The notes under the pieces: generated by a model
What the model was told of the DNA's origin: nothing
What the model saw: the letters and a program-made list of their open reading frames with translations, nothing else
Database searches by the model: none
In this document: piece by piece, positions 26,290 through 35,257 of the stretch
Layout: each line of letters begins with the position of its first letter
How positions within the stretch are numbered: position 1 is the stretch's first letter
Made by a program: the position numbers and the translations under genes
NCBI GenBank assembly: GCA_045568635.1
Contig: JBJLAO010000003.1
Coordinates: forward strand, 558,001-622,000
Source: MedAcidi-G1 sp000817085
GTDB taxonomy: Bacteria; Actinomycetota; Acidimicrobiia; Acidimicrobiales; MedAcidi-G1
Length of the DNA: 64,000 nt
Direction of reading: 5' to 3'

Positions 26290-27323
26290 CAGTTTTTAAT
26301 TTAGCTATAGAACTGGCTTACTGGCAGCAAACTGTAATTAGATCAATCCTGGGGTTGGTAGCAGTGCTTCTTCCTGCGGGAACTCTTGTTTATCTTTATT
26401 TATTCAAGATGATGAGTTTTATGCAAAGTCGATTGGGTCCTATGGAAGCGGGTCCTTACGGTTCATTACAGCTTTTAGCAGAAGTTGGAAAATTTCTTCA
26501 GAAAGAAGATTTGTTTCCAAGAGCTGCAGACAGGGTAGTTTTCAAAGCAGCTCCATTTGTGGTTTTAGCTTCAACTTTTTTACTAGTTTTAGTTCTACCA
26601 GCGGGTCCAGACGCCTGGTTCATAAATATTGATACCGGAGTATTTTTAGCCTTAGCTGTTTCTTCAATCTCGGTAATAGGAATTCTCATGGCAGGTTGGG
26701 GCTCCGCCAGTAAATACTCGCTGATCGGTGGGTTGCGAGCAGCAGGACAACTTGTTGCATATGAGCTGCCTCTTGTTTTAGCTGTAATGGGTGTTGTAAT
26801 TCAAGCAGGCACTTTGAACGTTCAAGAAATTGTTCTAGCTCAAGCAAATGGAGAAATTTTCGGTTGGGGTGGGATTGGTAATCCTTTTATAATTACTCAG
26901 TTCTTAGGTTTTATGATTTTTCTTGTAGCCATTCAAGCGGAACTAACTCAACCACCTTTTGATATGCCGGTTGCTGAGTCAGAGATTGTTACTGGTTACT
27001 TAACTGAATACACAGGAATGAGATTTTTGCTTTTCTTTATAGGAGAGTTCGCCACCGCTGGAATTTTCTCAGCGTTAGCTGCAACATTTTTCCTTGGCGG
27101 CTGGTATATACCTGGGTTAGATCCGACGAGTAATCTTTTCAACCTTATTGGACCTTTGGTTTTGGTAGGGAAAATGTTGCTTGTTTCATTCCTTATTTTC
27201 TGGTTCCGTTTTACATACCCCAGATTTCGTGAGGATCAATTACAACAACTTGCTTGGAAAGTATTGGTACCGCTCTCATTGGTAAATATTGTTGCTACTG
27301 GCGTATTGAAAGTGGTTTTCTAA
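26286..27323 (+). CDS. nuoH: Complex I subunit H, second copy (operon 2)
   Basis: A 345-residue membrane subunit with eight predicted helices. QSRLGPMEAGPYG, PPFDMPVAESEIVTGYLTEY and FTYPRFREDQL are the conserved elements. It is shorter than copy 1, lacking the long C-terminal tail. The conserved proximal arginine and the acidic loop at the quinone-channel entrance are present. nuoI2 follows directly at a TAATG junction, since nuoE, nuoF and nuoG are absent from this operon. Confidence 0.95.
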   Translation: MTVFNLAIELAYWQQTVIRSILGLVAVLLPAGTLVYLYLFKMMSFMQSRLGPMEAGPYGSLQLLAEVGKFLQKEDLFPRAADRVVFKAAPFVVLASTFLLVLVLPAGPDAWFINIDTGVFLALAVSSISVIGILMAGWGSASKYSLIGGLRAAGQLVAYELPLVLAVMGVVIQAGTLNVQEIVLAQANGEIFGWGGIGNPFIITQFLGFMIFLVAIQAELTQPPFDMPVAESEIVTGYLTEYTGMRFLLFFIGEFATAGIFSALAATFFLGGWYIPGLDPTSNLFNLIGPLVLVGKMLLVSFLIFWFRFTYPRFREDQLQQLAWKVLVPLSLVNIVATGVLKVVF

Positions 27324-27832
27324 TGGCTTTTTCTGTAAGAGTTCCGGGTTTGATAAAAGGTTTAGGTGTTACTTTCAGGACTTTAATTAGAACCCTAACT
27401 AAAGGTTCGCACACAGTTCAATATCCTCGAGTGAAAGAGGCACCCACTCTTCGAGCTAGAGGAGTGATTGCACTGCACGAAGAGAATTGCACTTCTTGCA
27501 TGCTTTGTGCACGTGAATGTCCTGATTGGTGTATCTACATTGAAGGGCATAAGTATAAAGCTCCACCCAGAAGACCTGGCGGTAAACCGCGACAGAAAAA
27601 CGCTTTGGATCGTTTTGATATTGATTTTGCACTTTGTATGTATTGCGGTATTTGCGTTGAAGTTTGCCCTTTTGAAGCTCTTTTTTGGTCACCAGAATTT
27701 GAATTCTCTGAACCTAAATTGGCTGATTTACTTCATGACAAAGGTCAATTATCAAAGTGGATGGAAACTGTGCCTGAATTTGAAGAATATGAAGATGGCA
27801 GCGAAGCTAAACAGCTAAAGGTTCCACGTTAA
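27323..27832 (+). CDS. nuoI: Complex I subunit I, second copy (operon 2)
   Basis: A 169-residue subunit with two complete [4Fe-4S] motifs: C56, C59, C62 and C66 (CTSCMLCAREC), and C105, C108, C111 and C115 (CMYCGICVEVC). The open frame extends upstream into nuoH2, but the ATG at 27323 forms a TAATG junction and begins at the conserved N-terminus. In complexes without the NADH module, this subunit is the likely docking point for ferredoxin, as in photosynthetic NDH-1 (established for that family; inferred here). Confidence 0.94.
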   Translation: MAFSVRVPGLIKGLGVTFRTLIRTLTKGSHTVQYPRVKEAPTLRARGVIALHEENCTSCMLCARECPDWCIYIEGHKYKAPPRRPGGKPRQKNALDRFDIDFALCMYCGICVEVCPFEALFWSPEFEFSEPKLADLLHDKGQLSKWMETVPEFEEYEDGSEAKQLKVPR

Positions 27833-28386
27833 TGGTTGGTTTCTTTTTTTCTCAGGTTCAGGGTTTGGACCCATTAACAAGTGATGAGGTTTTAGTCGCT
27901 CAAAATGTTTTTTTTGGGCTTATTGCTTTAGTAATGATTCTTGCAGCATTGAAAATGGTTACAACGGAAAATATTGTCCATGCTGCTCTTTATCTAGTTA
28001 TTGTTTTGGCTGGGGCGGCAGGAATGTTCATACTTTTGGGGGCTGAATTTGTTGCAGTTACACAAATTCTTGTTTACATAGGTGCAATAATTGTTCTTTT
28101 TCTTTTTGGAATAATGCTTACAAAAGGTTCATTTGGAACCGAAGAGGGAGAACAGAGAGAACGAAATCGAATGGCTATTTTGTTAGGAGTGTTGATAGTC
28201 GCGGTTACTTCAGGGTCGTTTATTGACAGCTTTCGAGATGCGGAATTAAATCGTCAGGCTCCAAGCACTACAGCTGATATCGGGGACACGATTTTTGGTC
28301 AGTTCATCATTCCATTTGAAGCTATTTCGGTTTTGTTACTTGCAGCCTTAATCGGATCAGTTGTTGTTGCGAGGAGGGATCAGTAA
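27832..28386 (+). CDS. nuoJ: Complex I subunit J, second copy (operon 2)
   Basis: A 184-residue membrane subunit with five predicted helices. The conserved helix-3 segment QILVYIGAIIVLFLFGIMLT is clear. TAATG junctions link it to nuoI2 and nuoK2. The loop after helix 3 is charged (EEGEQRERNR), unlike that in copy 1. Confidence 0.93.
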   Translation: MVGFFFSQVQGLDPLTSDEVLVAQNVFFGLIALVMILAALKMVTTENIVHAALYLVIVLAGAAGMFILLGAEFVAVTQILVYIGAIIVLFLFGIMLTKGSFGTEEGEQRERNRMAILLGVLIVAVTSGSFIDSFRDAELNRQAPSTTADIGDTIFGQFIIPFEAISVLLLAALIGSVVVARRDQ

Positions 28387-28685
28387 TGCTATTAAACCAG
28401 TTTCTGATTCTTTCTGCAGTACTTTTTTCCATTGGAGTTTATGGAGTAGTGACAAGACGTAATGGCGTTATGGTCCTGATGTCAATAGAGCTAATTCTTA
28501 ATTCAGTAAATATCAACCTTGTTGCCTTCGCTGCTTTCAGGGAAGCAATCCCAGGAGAGGTATTTGCGCTTTTTGTAATTGCAGTTGCAGCAGCTGAAGT
28601 AGGCGTAGGGTTAGCCATGGTTTTATTGCTTTATCGTAATCGTCGTAATATCGACCTTGCCAGAATTGATTCGATGAAGGGCTAA
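28386..28685 (+). CDS. nuoK: Complex I subunit K, second copy (operon 2)
   Basis: A 99-residue subunit with three helices. Its membrane glutamates lie in SIELILNSVNIN and in VAAAEVGVGLAM. It has the same length class as copy 1. The next gene begins one or four bases after its stop (GTG 28687 or ATG 28690). Confidence 0.95.
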   Translation: MLLNQFLILSAVLFSIGVYGVVTRRNGVMVLMSIELILNSVNINLVAFAAFREAIPGEVFALFVIAVAAAEVGVGLAMVLLLYRNRRNIDLARIDSMKG

Positions 28686-28686
28686 T

Positions 28687-30963
28687 GTGATGATCGAATT
28701 ATTAGCAGCTACGACTTCGTCCTTAACCTCAATCCCGTTGGGAATAACTCAAGAGGGAAATTGGTTTTTACAGAACGCATGGCTGATACCACTCATACCT
28801 GCCTTGTCATTTGTTGGGATACTTTTTTTTGGTAAACGTTTACCTCGCGGAGGTTCAGAGCTTGGAATAGCTGCGTTGTTAGCTGTTTTTCTTCTATCAA
28901 TATGTACCGGATTCGCTTGGATGGATCATCGAGATAATTTTCATGGAGAAGAAATAAGTCAAACCATTATAAATGGTGAGCATGGTGAGCATGGTGAGCA
29001 TGGTGAGCATGGTGAGCATGGTGAGCATGGTGAGCATGGTGAACCGTCTTTAGCTGTGGTCAATACAGCAACTTGGTTTGTAACAGGAGGTGTTGAATTC
29101 TCTGTTGGAACACTTGTCGACGGCCCAGCAGTGATGATGTTATTTGTAGTTACTTTGGTTTCTTTATTAGTTCATATTTATTCGACAGATTATGTGGCTG
29201 GTGACCGAAGGTTTACGCACTTTTTCGCCTTTCTTTCCCTTTTCAGTGCTTCAATGCTCCTACTCGTAATTTCTGAAAACACACTGCAGTTACTGGTCTC
29301 CTGGGAACTAGTAGGCCTATGCTCTTTTGCACTGATAGGTCACTGGTGGGAAGAAAAAGACAATTCGAACGCTGCCTTAAAGGCATTTCTAACTAACCGC
29401 GTCGGAGACATGGGATTACTAATTGGGGTGACAATCCTATTCTTTGCTTCGGGAGAAATGATTCCAGACTCTTTCGGTTCTTTCTCTATAGCTACGACTA
29501 ACACATTAGCTTCATCAGGTTTGCTTTCGCACAGCACTTTACTGATAGCCGCTTGCTGTCTTATGGCTGCAGTTATGTCTAAATCTGGCCAGTTCTTTTT
29601 ACATACCTGGTTACCTGATGCAATGGCAGGACCTACGCCTGTATCAGCTCTTATTCATGCTGCAACCATGGTTGTAGCTGGAGTCTTTATGATCGCCCGG
29701 CTATACGGAGTTTTCTTTGAAGGGTTTTCCATAGGAGGAAGTTCTATAAATTTAATGGCTCTTGTGGGAGGCTTTACAACCCTTGTAGGAGCATGTTTAG
29801 CTTTTGTCCAACGGGACATCAAAAAAGTTCTTGCATATTCAACAATTTCACAACTTGGTTACATGGTCATGGCATTAGGAGTAGGAGCTTGGACTGCGGC
29901 AATGTTCCATCTTTTCACACACGCTTTCTTTAAAGCATGCCTATTTTTAGGTTCGGGATCTGTTGCGCACTCAGTTCATAGTTTTGATATGAAATCAGAC
30001 ATGGGTGGACTAAGAAAAGTAATGCCACAAACATATCGAACCTTCATAATCGGGTCCATTGCTCTAGCAGGCCTACCACCTTTCGCGGGATTTTGGTCTA
30101 AAGATGAAATACTCGTTGGAACGGGGGGATGGGGAATCATGGGGGGCACAAATGGTAACGGCTCCTATACGTTCATGTTGGTAATGGGAATGATCACAGC
30201 AGCTCTGACGGCAGCGTATATGACTAGGTGTGTTTATTTAACCTTTTTTGGTGAATTTAGAGGCCACGGTAATCCCCACGAATCTGGCCCACGAATCACC
30301 ATTCCTCTCTGGATTTTGGCAGTACTAGCAGTTTTTGCTGGGTTCCTAAATTTACCTAAAGGCTTTCAACTAGTCCCTGAATCACTCCAAGAAAGATTTG
30401 GTCACTATGTCGAACCTGTAGCCGGGTATTTCCCCAAAATTTCACATGCTACCCCAAGTTGGTCACTAGCAATAATTTCAACAATTATTGTAGTAGCAGG
30501 TATTTCACTCGCATGGAATTATTACTTTGTGAAAGTAGAAAAAGCTTCAAAAGAGAGCGGTCAAAGCCTAACAGAATTACCAGATGGGCTTACTACACGT
30601 TTGACTATAGCTAGAATGGGACACACACTTCTTGTCAACAAGTACTACTTAGATCATCTCTATACCGGAATTATTACCCGAGCCGTTAAAGAACCGATAG
30701 CAGAATTAACCTATCGATCGAACCAAGAAATCTTGGATCGCACCGTAGATACCGTTGGCCGAACCGCAGTACGAGTTGGTCAACTTAATTACCACAAGAT
30801 AGACCAAAAAATTGTTGATGGTTTTGTCAACGCTTCTGGTCGCATTTCATCGGACAGCGGTGAAGAACTTCGTAAAATTCAATCCGGAAAAGTTCAGAGC
30901 TACGCAGCTATTTTGTTTGCTGCTGCGACGATTTTAGCCGGTTTACTCATAGTCATTGTGTAG
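28687..30963 (+). CDS. nuoL: Complex I subunit L, second copy (operon 2)
   Basis: A 758-residue antiporter-like proton-pumping subunit with the C-terminal lateral helix. The core motifs LPDAMAGPTPVSALIHAATM and FTHAFFKACLFLGSGS match copy 1. An extracytoplasmic loop near residues 95-120 contains seven tandem Glu-His-Gly units, absent from copy 1 at that place. Here the frame is intact. The start is GTG 28687 or, more likely, ATG 28690. A long helical C-terminus after residue 590 fits the horizontal helix HL. Confidence 0.94.
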   Translation: MMIELLAATTSSLTSIPLGITQEGNWFLQNAWLIPLIPALSFVGILFFGKRLPRGGSELGIAALLAVFLLSICTGFAWMDHRDNFHGEEISQTIINGEHGEHGEHGEHGEHGEHGEHGEPSLAVVNTATWFVTGGVEFSVGTLVDGPAVMMLFVVTLVSLLVHIYSTDYVAGDRRFTHFFAFLSLFSASMLLLVISENTLQLLVSWELVGLCSFALIGHWWEEKDNSNAALKAFLTNRVGDMGLLIGVTILFFASGEMIPDSFGSFSIATTNTLASSGLLSHSTLLIAACCLMAAVMSKSGQFFLHTWLPDAMAGPTPVSALIHAATMVVAGVFMIARLYGVFFEGFSIGGSSINLMALVGGFTTLVGACLAFVQRDIKKVLAYSTISQLGYMVMALGVGAWTAAMFHLFTHAFFKACLFLGSGSVAHSVHSFDMKSDMGGLRKVMPQTYRTFIIGSIALAGLPPFAGFWSKDEILVGTGGWGIMGGTNGNGSYTFMLVMGMITAALTAAYMTRCVYLTFFGEFRGHGNPHESGPRITIPLWILAVLAVFAGFLNLPKGFQLVPESLQERFGHYVEPVAGYFPKISHATPSWSLAIISTIIVVAGISLAWNYYFVKVEKASKESGQSLTELPDGLTTRLTIARMGHTLLVNKYYLDHLYTGIITRAVKEPIAELTYRSNQEILDRTVDTVGRTAVRVGQLNYHKIDQKIVDGFVNASGRISSDSGEELRKIQSGKVQSYAAILFAAATILAGLLIVIV
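28978..29040 (+). repeat. Seven tandem copies of a 9-bp unit inside nuoL2
   Basis: The unit GAGCATGGT is repeated seven times perfectly and encodes (Glu-His-Gly)7 in frame. It lies in a loop between early transmembrane helices of NuoL2. The last copy is followed by GAACCG, a degenerate continuation. Like the nuoL1 repeat the unit is 9 bp and perfect, but the sequence and the position in the protein differ, so the two arose independently. The His/Glu content could bind metal; that is speculation. Confidence 0.95.
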
Positions 30964-30975
30964 GAGATATTAAAC

Positions 30976-32613
30976 ATGGATAACTTGCTTGACAGTTGGG
31001 GCCTTACTGTGGCCACTTTCTCACCTCTTGTAGGTGCGTTAGTTATGTTTCTCATTCCAAAAGAAAAAGAATATGAGCATAAAATAATTGCTCTTGTAAC
31101 TTCTCTTTGGGTCGCTTTTGTGGGGTTCATGCTCCTCATATGGTTTGATCTTGACGCTACTGAAAAGCTTCAATATGTCGTAGACAAAAGTTGGATAGAT
31201 GCAATTCATAGCCGTTATGTTGTAGGACTTGACGGAATTTCTCTTCCTTTGTTGTTGCTTACAGTGCTCATAGTTCCACTTTGCATTGTTTACAGTTGGA
31301 ATCATTTTCCTGATCCAAAAAATCCAAAAACATTTTTAATATTGATCCTTGTCTTAGAGACAGGCATGATTGGCACTTTCGTTGCACAAGACATGGTTCT
31401 TTTCTTTGTTTTCTTCGAGGTTGTTTTATTACCAATGTTTTTTATGATTGCCGTTTGGGGGGGACCAAACAGAAAATACGCTTCCCTAAAATTCTTTCTG
31501 TACACCCTTTTCGGATCAGCACTAATGCTCGTGAGTTTCCTTTCCCTCTTTTTCTTGACGGGAGCGGAGTCATTTGTCTTTAGTGAAATCGCCGACAACG
31601 TTGTCGCCCACACTGTTTCCCGAACTGCACAGCTTTGGATATTTGGTGGGATGTTCCTTGGTTTCGGAATCAAAGTTCCCATGTTCCCCTTCCATACATG
31701 GTTGCCTGACGCTCACACTGAAGCACCGACTGTAGGGTCTGTAATACTTGCAGCTGTCTTGCTCAAGCTCGGAACTTATGGATTCGTCAGAATAGCAATT
31801 CCCCTACTCCCTGACGCAGCAGTTGAATGGGCACCATGGATAGGACTACTGGCTGTAATTGGAATCATTTACGGAGCATTCTGTTGTTTGGCGCAAACAG
31901 ATATGAAACGATTAATTGCGTTCTCTTCAGTTGCTCACATGGGATTCGTAATGCTTGGAATTTCTACTCTTACTGATTTTGGAATTAATGCTGCCATTAT
32001 GGGCATGGTTGCCCATGGCCTCATAACAGGAATGCTCTTCTTCTTAGCAGGGTCAATGAAAGAGCGATATCACACACTAGAAATCAAGAGGTTAGGTGGA
32101 CTACTTGTACAAGCACCAAAAATGGGTTGGATTTTAGGATTTTGCGCAATGGCATCTCTTGGGCTGCCAGGACTCGCAGGATTCTGGGGAGAATTCCCCG
32201 CGATACTTTCTGCATACAATCCTGCAAATGGTTTGCCGGTAGAAACGTTTAGAACATTCATGGTGATAGCAGCATTAGGAACAGTTCTCGCTGCCGGTTA
32301 CTTATTGTGGTTGCTTCAAAGATCAGCATTTGGTACTCCAAAAGAAGAATTTGCTGAAGACCCCAATATTTATGACACTACAAAAACAGAATGGATCGCA
32401 TGGGCACCCCTTCTCGCTTTGATACTAGCGATAGGTATTTACCCAAATCTTGTTTTCAGAGCTACAGATGCAGCAGTAGATGCATCTTTGACTCCATGTC
32501 TGACTATTGATGCAGATAAATCAACTCATGAAGAAATTGAGTCGGCGCATTGTTCAGAAGTTTATGGTTTGAGCGACCATGGACCTGATGATCACACGGC
32601 ATCGAAGGGTTAA
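30976..32613 (+). CDS. nuoM: Complex I subunit M, second copy (operon 2)
   Basis: A 545-residue antiporter-like subunit. The helix-5 glutamate lies in FFEVVLLPMFFMIAVWGG, and PFHTWLPDAHTEAPTVGSV is conserved. GGAG precedes ATG at 30976 by a normal distance. The C-terminal 50 residues are acidic and His-rich, with two cysteines, beyond the last helix. Confidence 0.95.
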   Translation: MDNLLDSWGLTVATFSPLVGALVMFLIPKEKEYEHKIIALVTSLWVAFVGFMLLIWFDLDATEKLQYVVDKSWIDAIHSRYVVGLDGISLPLLLLTVLIVPLCIVYSWNHFPDPKNPKTFLILILVLETGMIGTFVAQDMVLFFVFFEVVLLPMFFMIAVWGGPNRKYASLKFFLYTLFGSALMLVSFLSLFFLTGAESFVFSEIADNVVAHTVSRTAQLWIFGGMFLGFGIKVPMFPFHTWLPDAHTEAPTVGSVILAAVLLKLGTYGFVRIAIPLLPDAAVEWAPWIGLLAVIGIIYGAFCCLAQTDMKRLIAFSSVAHMGFVMLGISTLTDFGINAAIMGMVAHGLITGMLFFLAGSMKERYHTLEIKRLGGLLVQAPKMGWILGFCAMASLGLPGLAGFWGEFPAILSAYNPANGLPVETFRTFMVIAALGTVLAAGYLLWLLQRSAFGTPKEEFAEDPNIYDTTKTEWIAWAPLLALILAIGIYPNLVFRATDAAVDASLTPCLTIDADKSTHEEIESAHCSEVYGLSDHGPDDHTASKG

Positions 32614-32615
32614 TA

Positions 32616-34124
32616 GTGACCACTAACCTCATGATCTTAGCGTTTGAACGGCCTGCAATTGACTGGCATGCTGTCGCTCCTGAGATAGTCCTGCTTTCTG
32701 TAGGAGTTCTTATAACACTTTTAGACATCTTATTTTTGGAAAAAGCGCGACCATATATGGCAGCTTTATCCGGTTTAGGAATTCTTGCTACAGCAATACC
32801 TCTACTGACTCTTGGTATTGACGGAACCGAGAGAGTCCTTTTCGATGGTGCTTATGTGGTTGACAATTTTTCATTAGTACTAAAAGCCATTTTTCTTTTA
32901 GCAGGGTATGTAGTTATTCTCCTCTCAACCAATTACATAGTTGATGGTGATTATTGGGAGAGTGAATACTACGGCCTTCTTTTGGCTTCTCTGATGGGAA
33001 TGATCATGATGGCTTCATCGAGAGATTTGATATCTATTTTTGTAGCTTTAGAGCTACTTTCAATTCCTGCTTATCTAATGGTTGCTTGGAGAAAACGTGA
33101 TCCCAAATCTAATGAAGCAGGCCTTAAGTATTACCTCATGGGTGTTTTTGCATCAGCAGTGATGTTGTACGGAATGTCACTTTTGTTTGGAGTTAGTGGA
33201 ACCACGGTGCTAAGTGAGATTGCTGATTCTATTGAGGCAGGTAACGGTTCCAGTTCTGTAATGACACTAGGAATTGTTTTTGTAATAGCTGGATTTGCAT
33301 TCAAAGTTTCCGCTGTTCCATTTCATACTTGGGCACCTGATGTGTATGAGGGAGCTCCAACACCCGTAACAGCTTTTCTTTCGGTGGCCTCCAAAGCGGC
33401 AGGTTTTGTGGCGTTACTAGCTTTAATTTTTGTTGGTTTCTATGAGCTTTCAAATATTTGGGAACCGCTTATTTGGATACTTGCAGCACTCTCAATGACT
33501 GTGGGTAATTTAGTTGCATTGAGGCAAACAAATGTAGTCCGTCTGATGGCGTACTCTGGTGTTGCTCAGACAGGATTCATGATCGCTCCTTTAGCTGTAG
33601 CAGGTCACAGTTTAACCACCGGTGACCAGGCCCTTTCTGCGATCATTACATACTTAGCAATTTATGCGGCTATGAATCTTGGTGCATTTGCAGTAATTAT
33701 TACTTTAGCGAGACGCACCGGGAGCGCAGAAATTGATTCATTTGCGGGAGCTTTTCATTTCGCCCCTGGGTTAACAGTTGCTATGACAATTTTCCTATTT
33801 TCTCTTGCGGGTATACCGCCCTTGGGAGGATGGTTCGCTAAATTTGAGGTATTTAGAGTTTTAGCAACTTCTGGGGAAGCTTGGGGTTATCTATTAGCTG
33901 TTGTTGCTGCCATTAATTCTGTCATAGCTCTTTTTTACTATGCGAATATTGCTCGTAAAATGTGGGCTGAAGAGCCTTCAGAAAACGATTTAAAAAATGT
34001 CGAAATAACACCCTCACTCGTATCTGCTTTGGCAATTTGTGTATTAGTTACTTTACTATTCGGAATATTCCCTCAATTAGTTGCTCGTTTTACAGAAGTT
34101 AGCCTGTTGGCTTTTGCTACTTAA
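32616..34124 (+). CDS. nuoN: Complex I subunit N, second copy (operon 2)
   Basis: A 502-residue antiporter-like subunit with ALELLSIPAYLMVAWRKRD, PFHTWAPDVYEGAPTPVTAF and RQTNVVRLMAYSGVAQTG. The start is GTG at 32616, two bases after the nuoM2 stop. It ends the 11-gene operon. The methyltransferase gene at 34142 follows after 17 bases and is likely co-transcribed. Confidence 0.94.
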   Translation: MTTNLMILAFERPAIDWHAVAPEIVLLSVGVLITLLDILFLEKARPYMAALSGLGILATAIPLLTLGIDGTERVLFDGAYVVDNFSLVLKAIFLLAGYVVILLSTNYIVDGDYWESEYYGLLLASLMGMIMMASSRDLISIFVALELLSIPAYLMVAWRKRDPKSNEAGLKYYLMGVFASAVMLYGMSLLFGVSGTTVLSEIADSIEAGNGSSSVMTLGIVFVIAGFAFKVSAVPFHTWAPDVYEGAPTPVTAFLSVASKAAGFVALLALIFVGFYELSNIWEPLIWILAALSMTVGNLVALRQTNVVRLMAYSGVAQTGFMIAPLAVAGHSLTTGDQALSAIITYLAIYAAMNLGAFAVIITLARRTGSAEIDSFAGAFHFAPGLTVAMTIFLFSLAGIPPLGGWFAKFEVFRVLATSGEAWGYLLAVVAAINSVIALFYYANIARKMWAEEPSENDLKNVEITPSLVSALAICVLVTLLFGIFPQLVARFTEVSLLAFAT

Positions 34125-34141
34125 ACTCACAAACGATTGGC

Positions 34142-35167
34142 ATGTTAACTGTTGATTTAAAAAATCGAATCAAAAGATCAGGGCCCCTCTCTTTTTCAGA
34201 TTTTGTTGAATCCTGTCTCTACGATTTGGATGAAGGTTTTTATACTAAAAGAGGAAGCGCCGGACGACGAGGGGACTTTTTGACAAGTCCTGAAGTCGGC
34301 CCGTTTTTCGGTTTTCTTATCGCAAACTGGTTAGACGAGACGTGGCTGAAGTTAAATAAACCTGAAAACTTTCAAGTAGTTGAGGTCGGAGCAGGTAGCG
34401 GAACCCTTGCTAGAGCAATCATTGATGCTCAACCTCATTGCCTTAAAAATGGTGTTTACACGATGGTCGAACGCTCTCAGAAATTAAGAGAGGAGCAGCC
34501 AACCTCGGAAAAACTAGTTTCGGCCACTGAGATTCCTGATTCTCCCTTAGTGGGTGCAGTTATTGCAAATGAACTTTTAGATAATTTGCCGTTCGATCTA
34601 TTAGAAGGAGATGGGGAATATTGGAAAGAGGTATGCATAGGTCTTATGAATGATCAATTTGTCGAGACTCTAATGGGTGAAAGTAAAGAATCAGTTGGAG
34701 TGCCACCCGTAAAAGGAGCACGAATACCAGTTCAAAACAAAGCCCACAACTGGGTGGAGAATGCACTAGAGACTATTGTTTCGGGTTCTTTACTGGTAAT
34801 TGATTATGCATCTACAACCCAAGAAATGAGCCAAAGACCTCAAGATTCATGGCTACGAACTTTCAAAAAGCATTCAAGAGGCGACAACCCTCTAGATAAT
34901 ATTGGGAATCAAGACATCACAGTCGAAGTGGCAATTGATCAACTACCCAATGGGGCATCTGTGTCTACACAAAGAGACTTTCTTAAAAACCAAGGGATAG
35001 ATAGGTTGGTAGAGGAAGGACGTCATATATGGAAAGAATTTTCTTCTGTTGGTGATTTAAAAGCTGTCAAAGCACGCAGCAGGATAACTGAAGCAGAAGC
35101 GCTTCTTGACCCCGATGGTCTAGGAGGGTTTTTTGTTCTAGAGTGGGATCTGCCTTCAGTTGATTAG
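34142..35167 (+). CDS. SAM-dependent methyltransferase, MidA/NDUFAF7 family
   Basis: A 341-residue COG1565-type protein. The N-terminal LSFSDFVESCLYD and DEGFYTKRGSAGRRGDFLTSPEVGPFFG segments are the family signature, and VVEVGAGSGTLARAI (about 80-94) is the SAM-binding glycine motif. Mitochondrial NDUFAF7 dimethylates an arginine of NDUFS2, the NuoD homologue, and is needed for complex I assembly; MidA is its Dictyostelium counterpart. The gene follows nuoN2 by 17 bases, and NuoD2 carries the matching arginine (R69). This makes NuoD2 the probable substrate, which is an inference. Confidence 0.85.
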   Translation: MLTVDLKNRIKRSGPLSFSDFVESCLYDLDEGFYTKRGSAGRRGDFLTSPEVGPFFGFLIANWLDETWLKLNKPENFQVVEVGAGSGTLARAIIDAQPHCLKNGVYTMVERSQKLREEQPTSEKLVSATEIPDSPLVGAVIANELLDNLPFDLLEGDGEYWKEVCIGLMNDQFVETLMGESKESVGVPPVKGARIPVQNKAHNWVENALETIVSGSLLVIDYASTTQEMSQRPQDSWLRTFKKHSRGDNPLDNIGNQDITVEVAIDQLPNGASVSTQRDFLKNQGIDRLVEEGRHIWKEFSSVGDLKAVKARSRITEAEALLDPDGLGGFFVLEWDLPSVD

Positions 35168-35200
35168 ATAACCAGAAACTGTAAAACCCTTTAACCCCGC

Positions 35201-35238
35201 TAGGTAAGTAAACCCCAGACTTTGTCTAAAATTACCTA
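35201..35238. promoter_or_regulatory. Inverted repeat upstream of acetyl-CoA synthetase gene
   Basis: TAGGTAA (35201-35207) and TTACCTA (35232-35238) form a perfect 7-bp inverted repeat with a 24-base gap. It encloses a -10-like TAAAAT at 35227-35232, and the ATG of the synthetase gene is 20 bases further on. The layout would suit an operator or a leader hairpin. No good -35 is visible, so this is tentative. Confidence 0.3.
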
Positions 35239-35257
35239 ATCAACCAAGGGAGCAATA

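Noticed and set aside
8233..34124. Operon 2 as a recent duplication of operon 1
   Set aside because: The paralogues differ strongly in length, extensions and key residues (for example HRG versus HTG in NuoD and YESG versus YECG in NuoA), so they are ancient paralogues.
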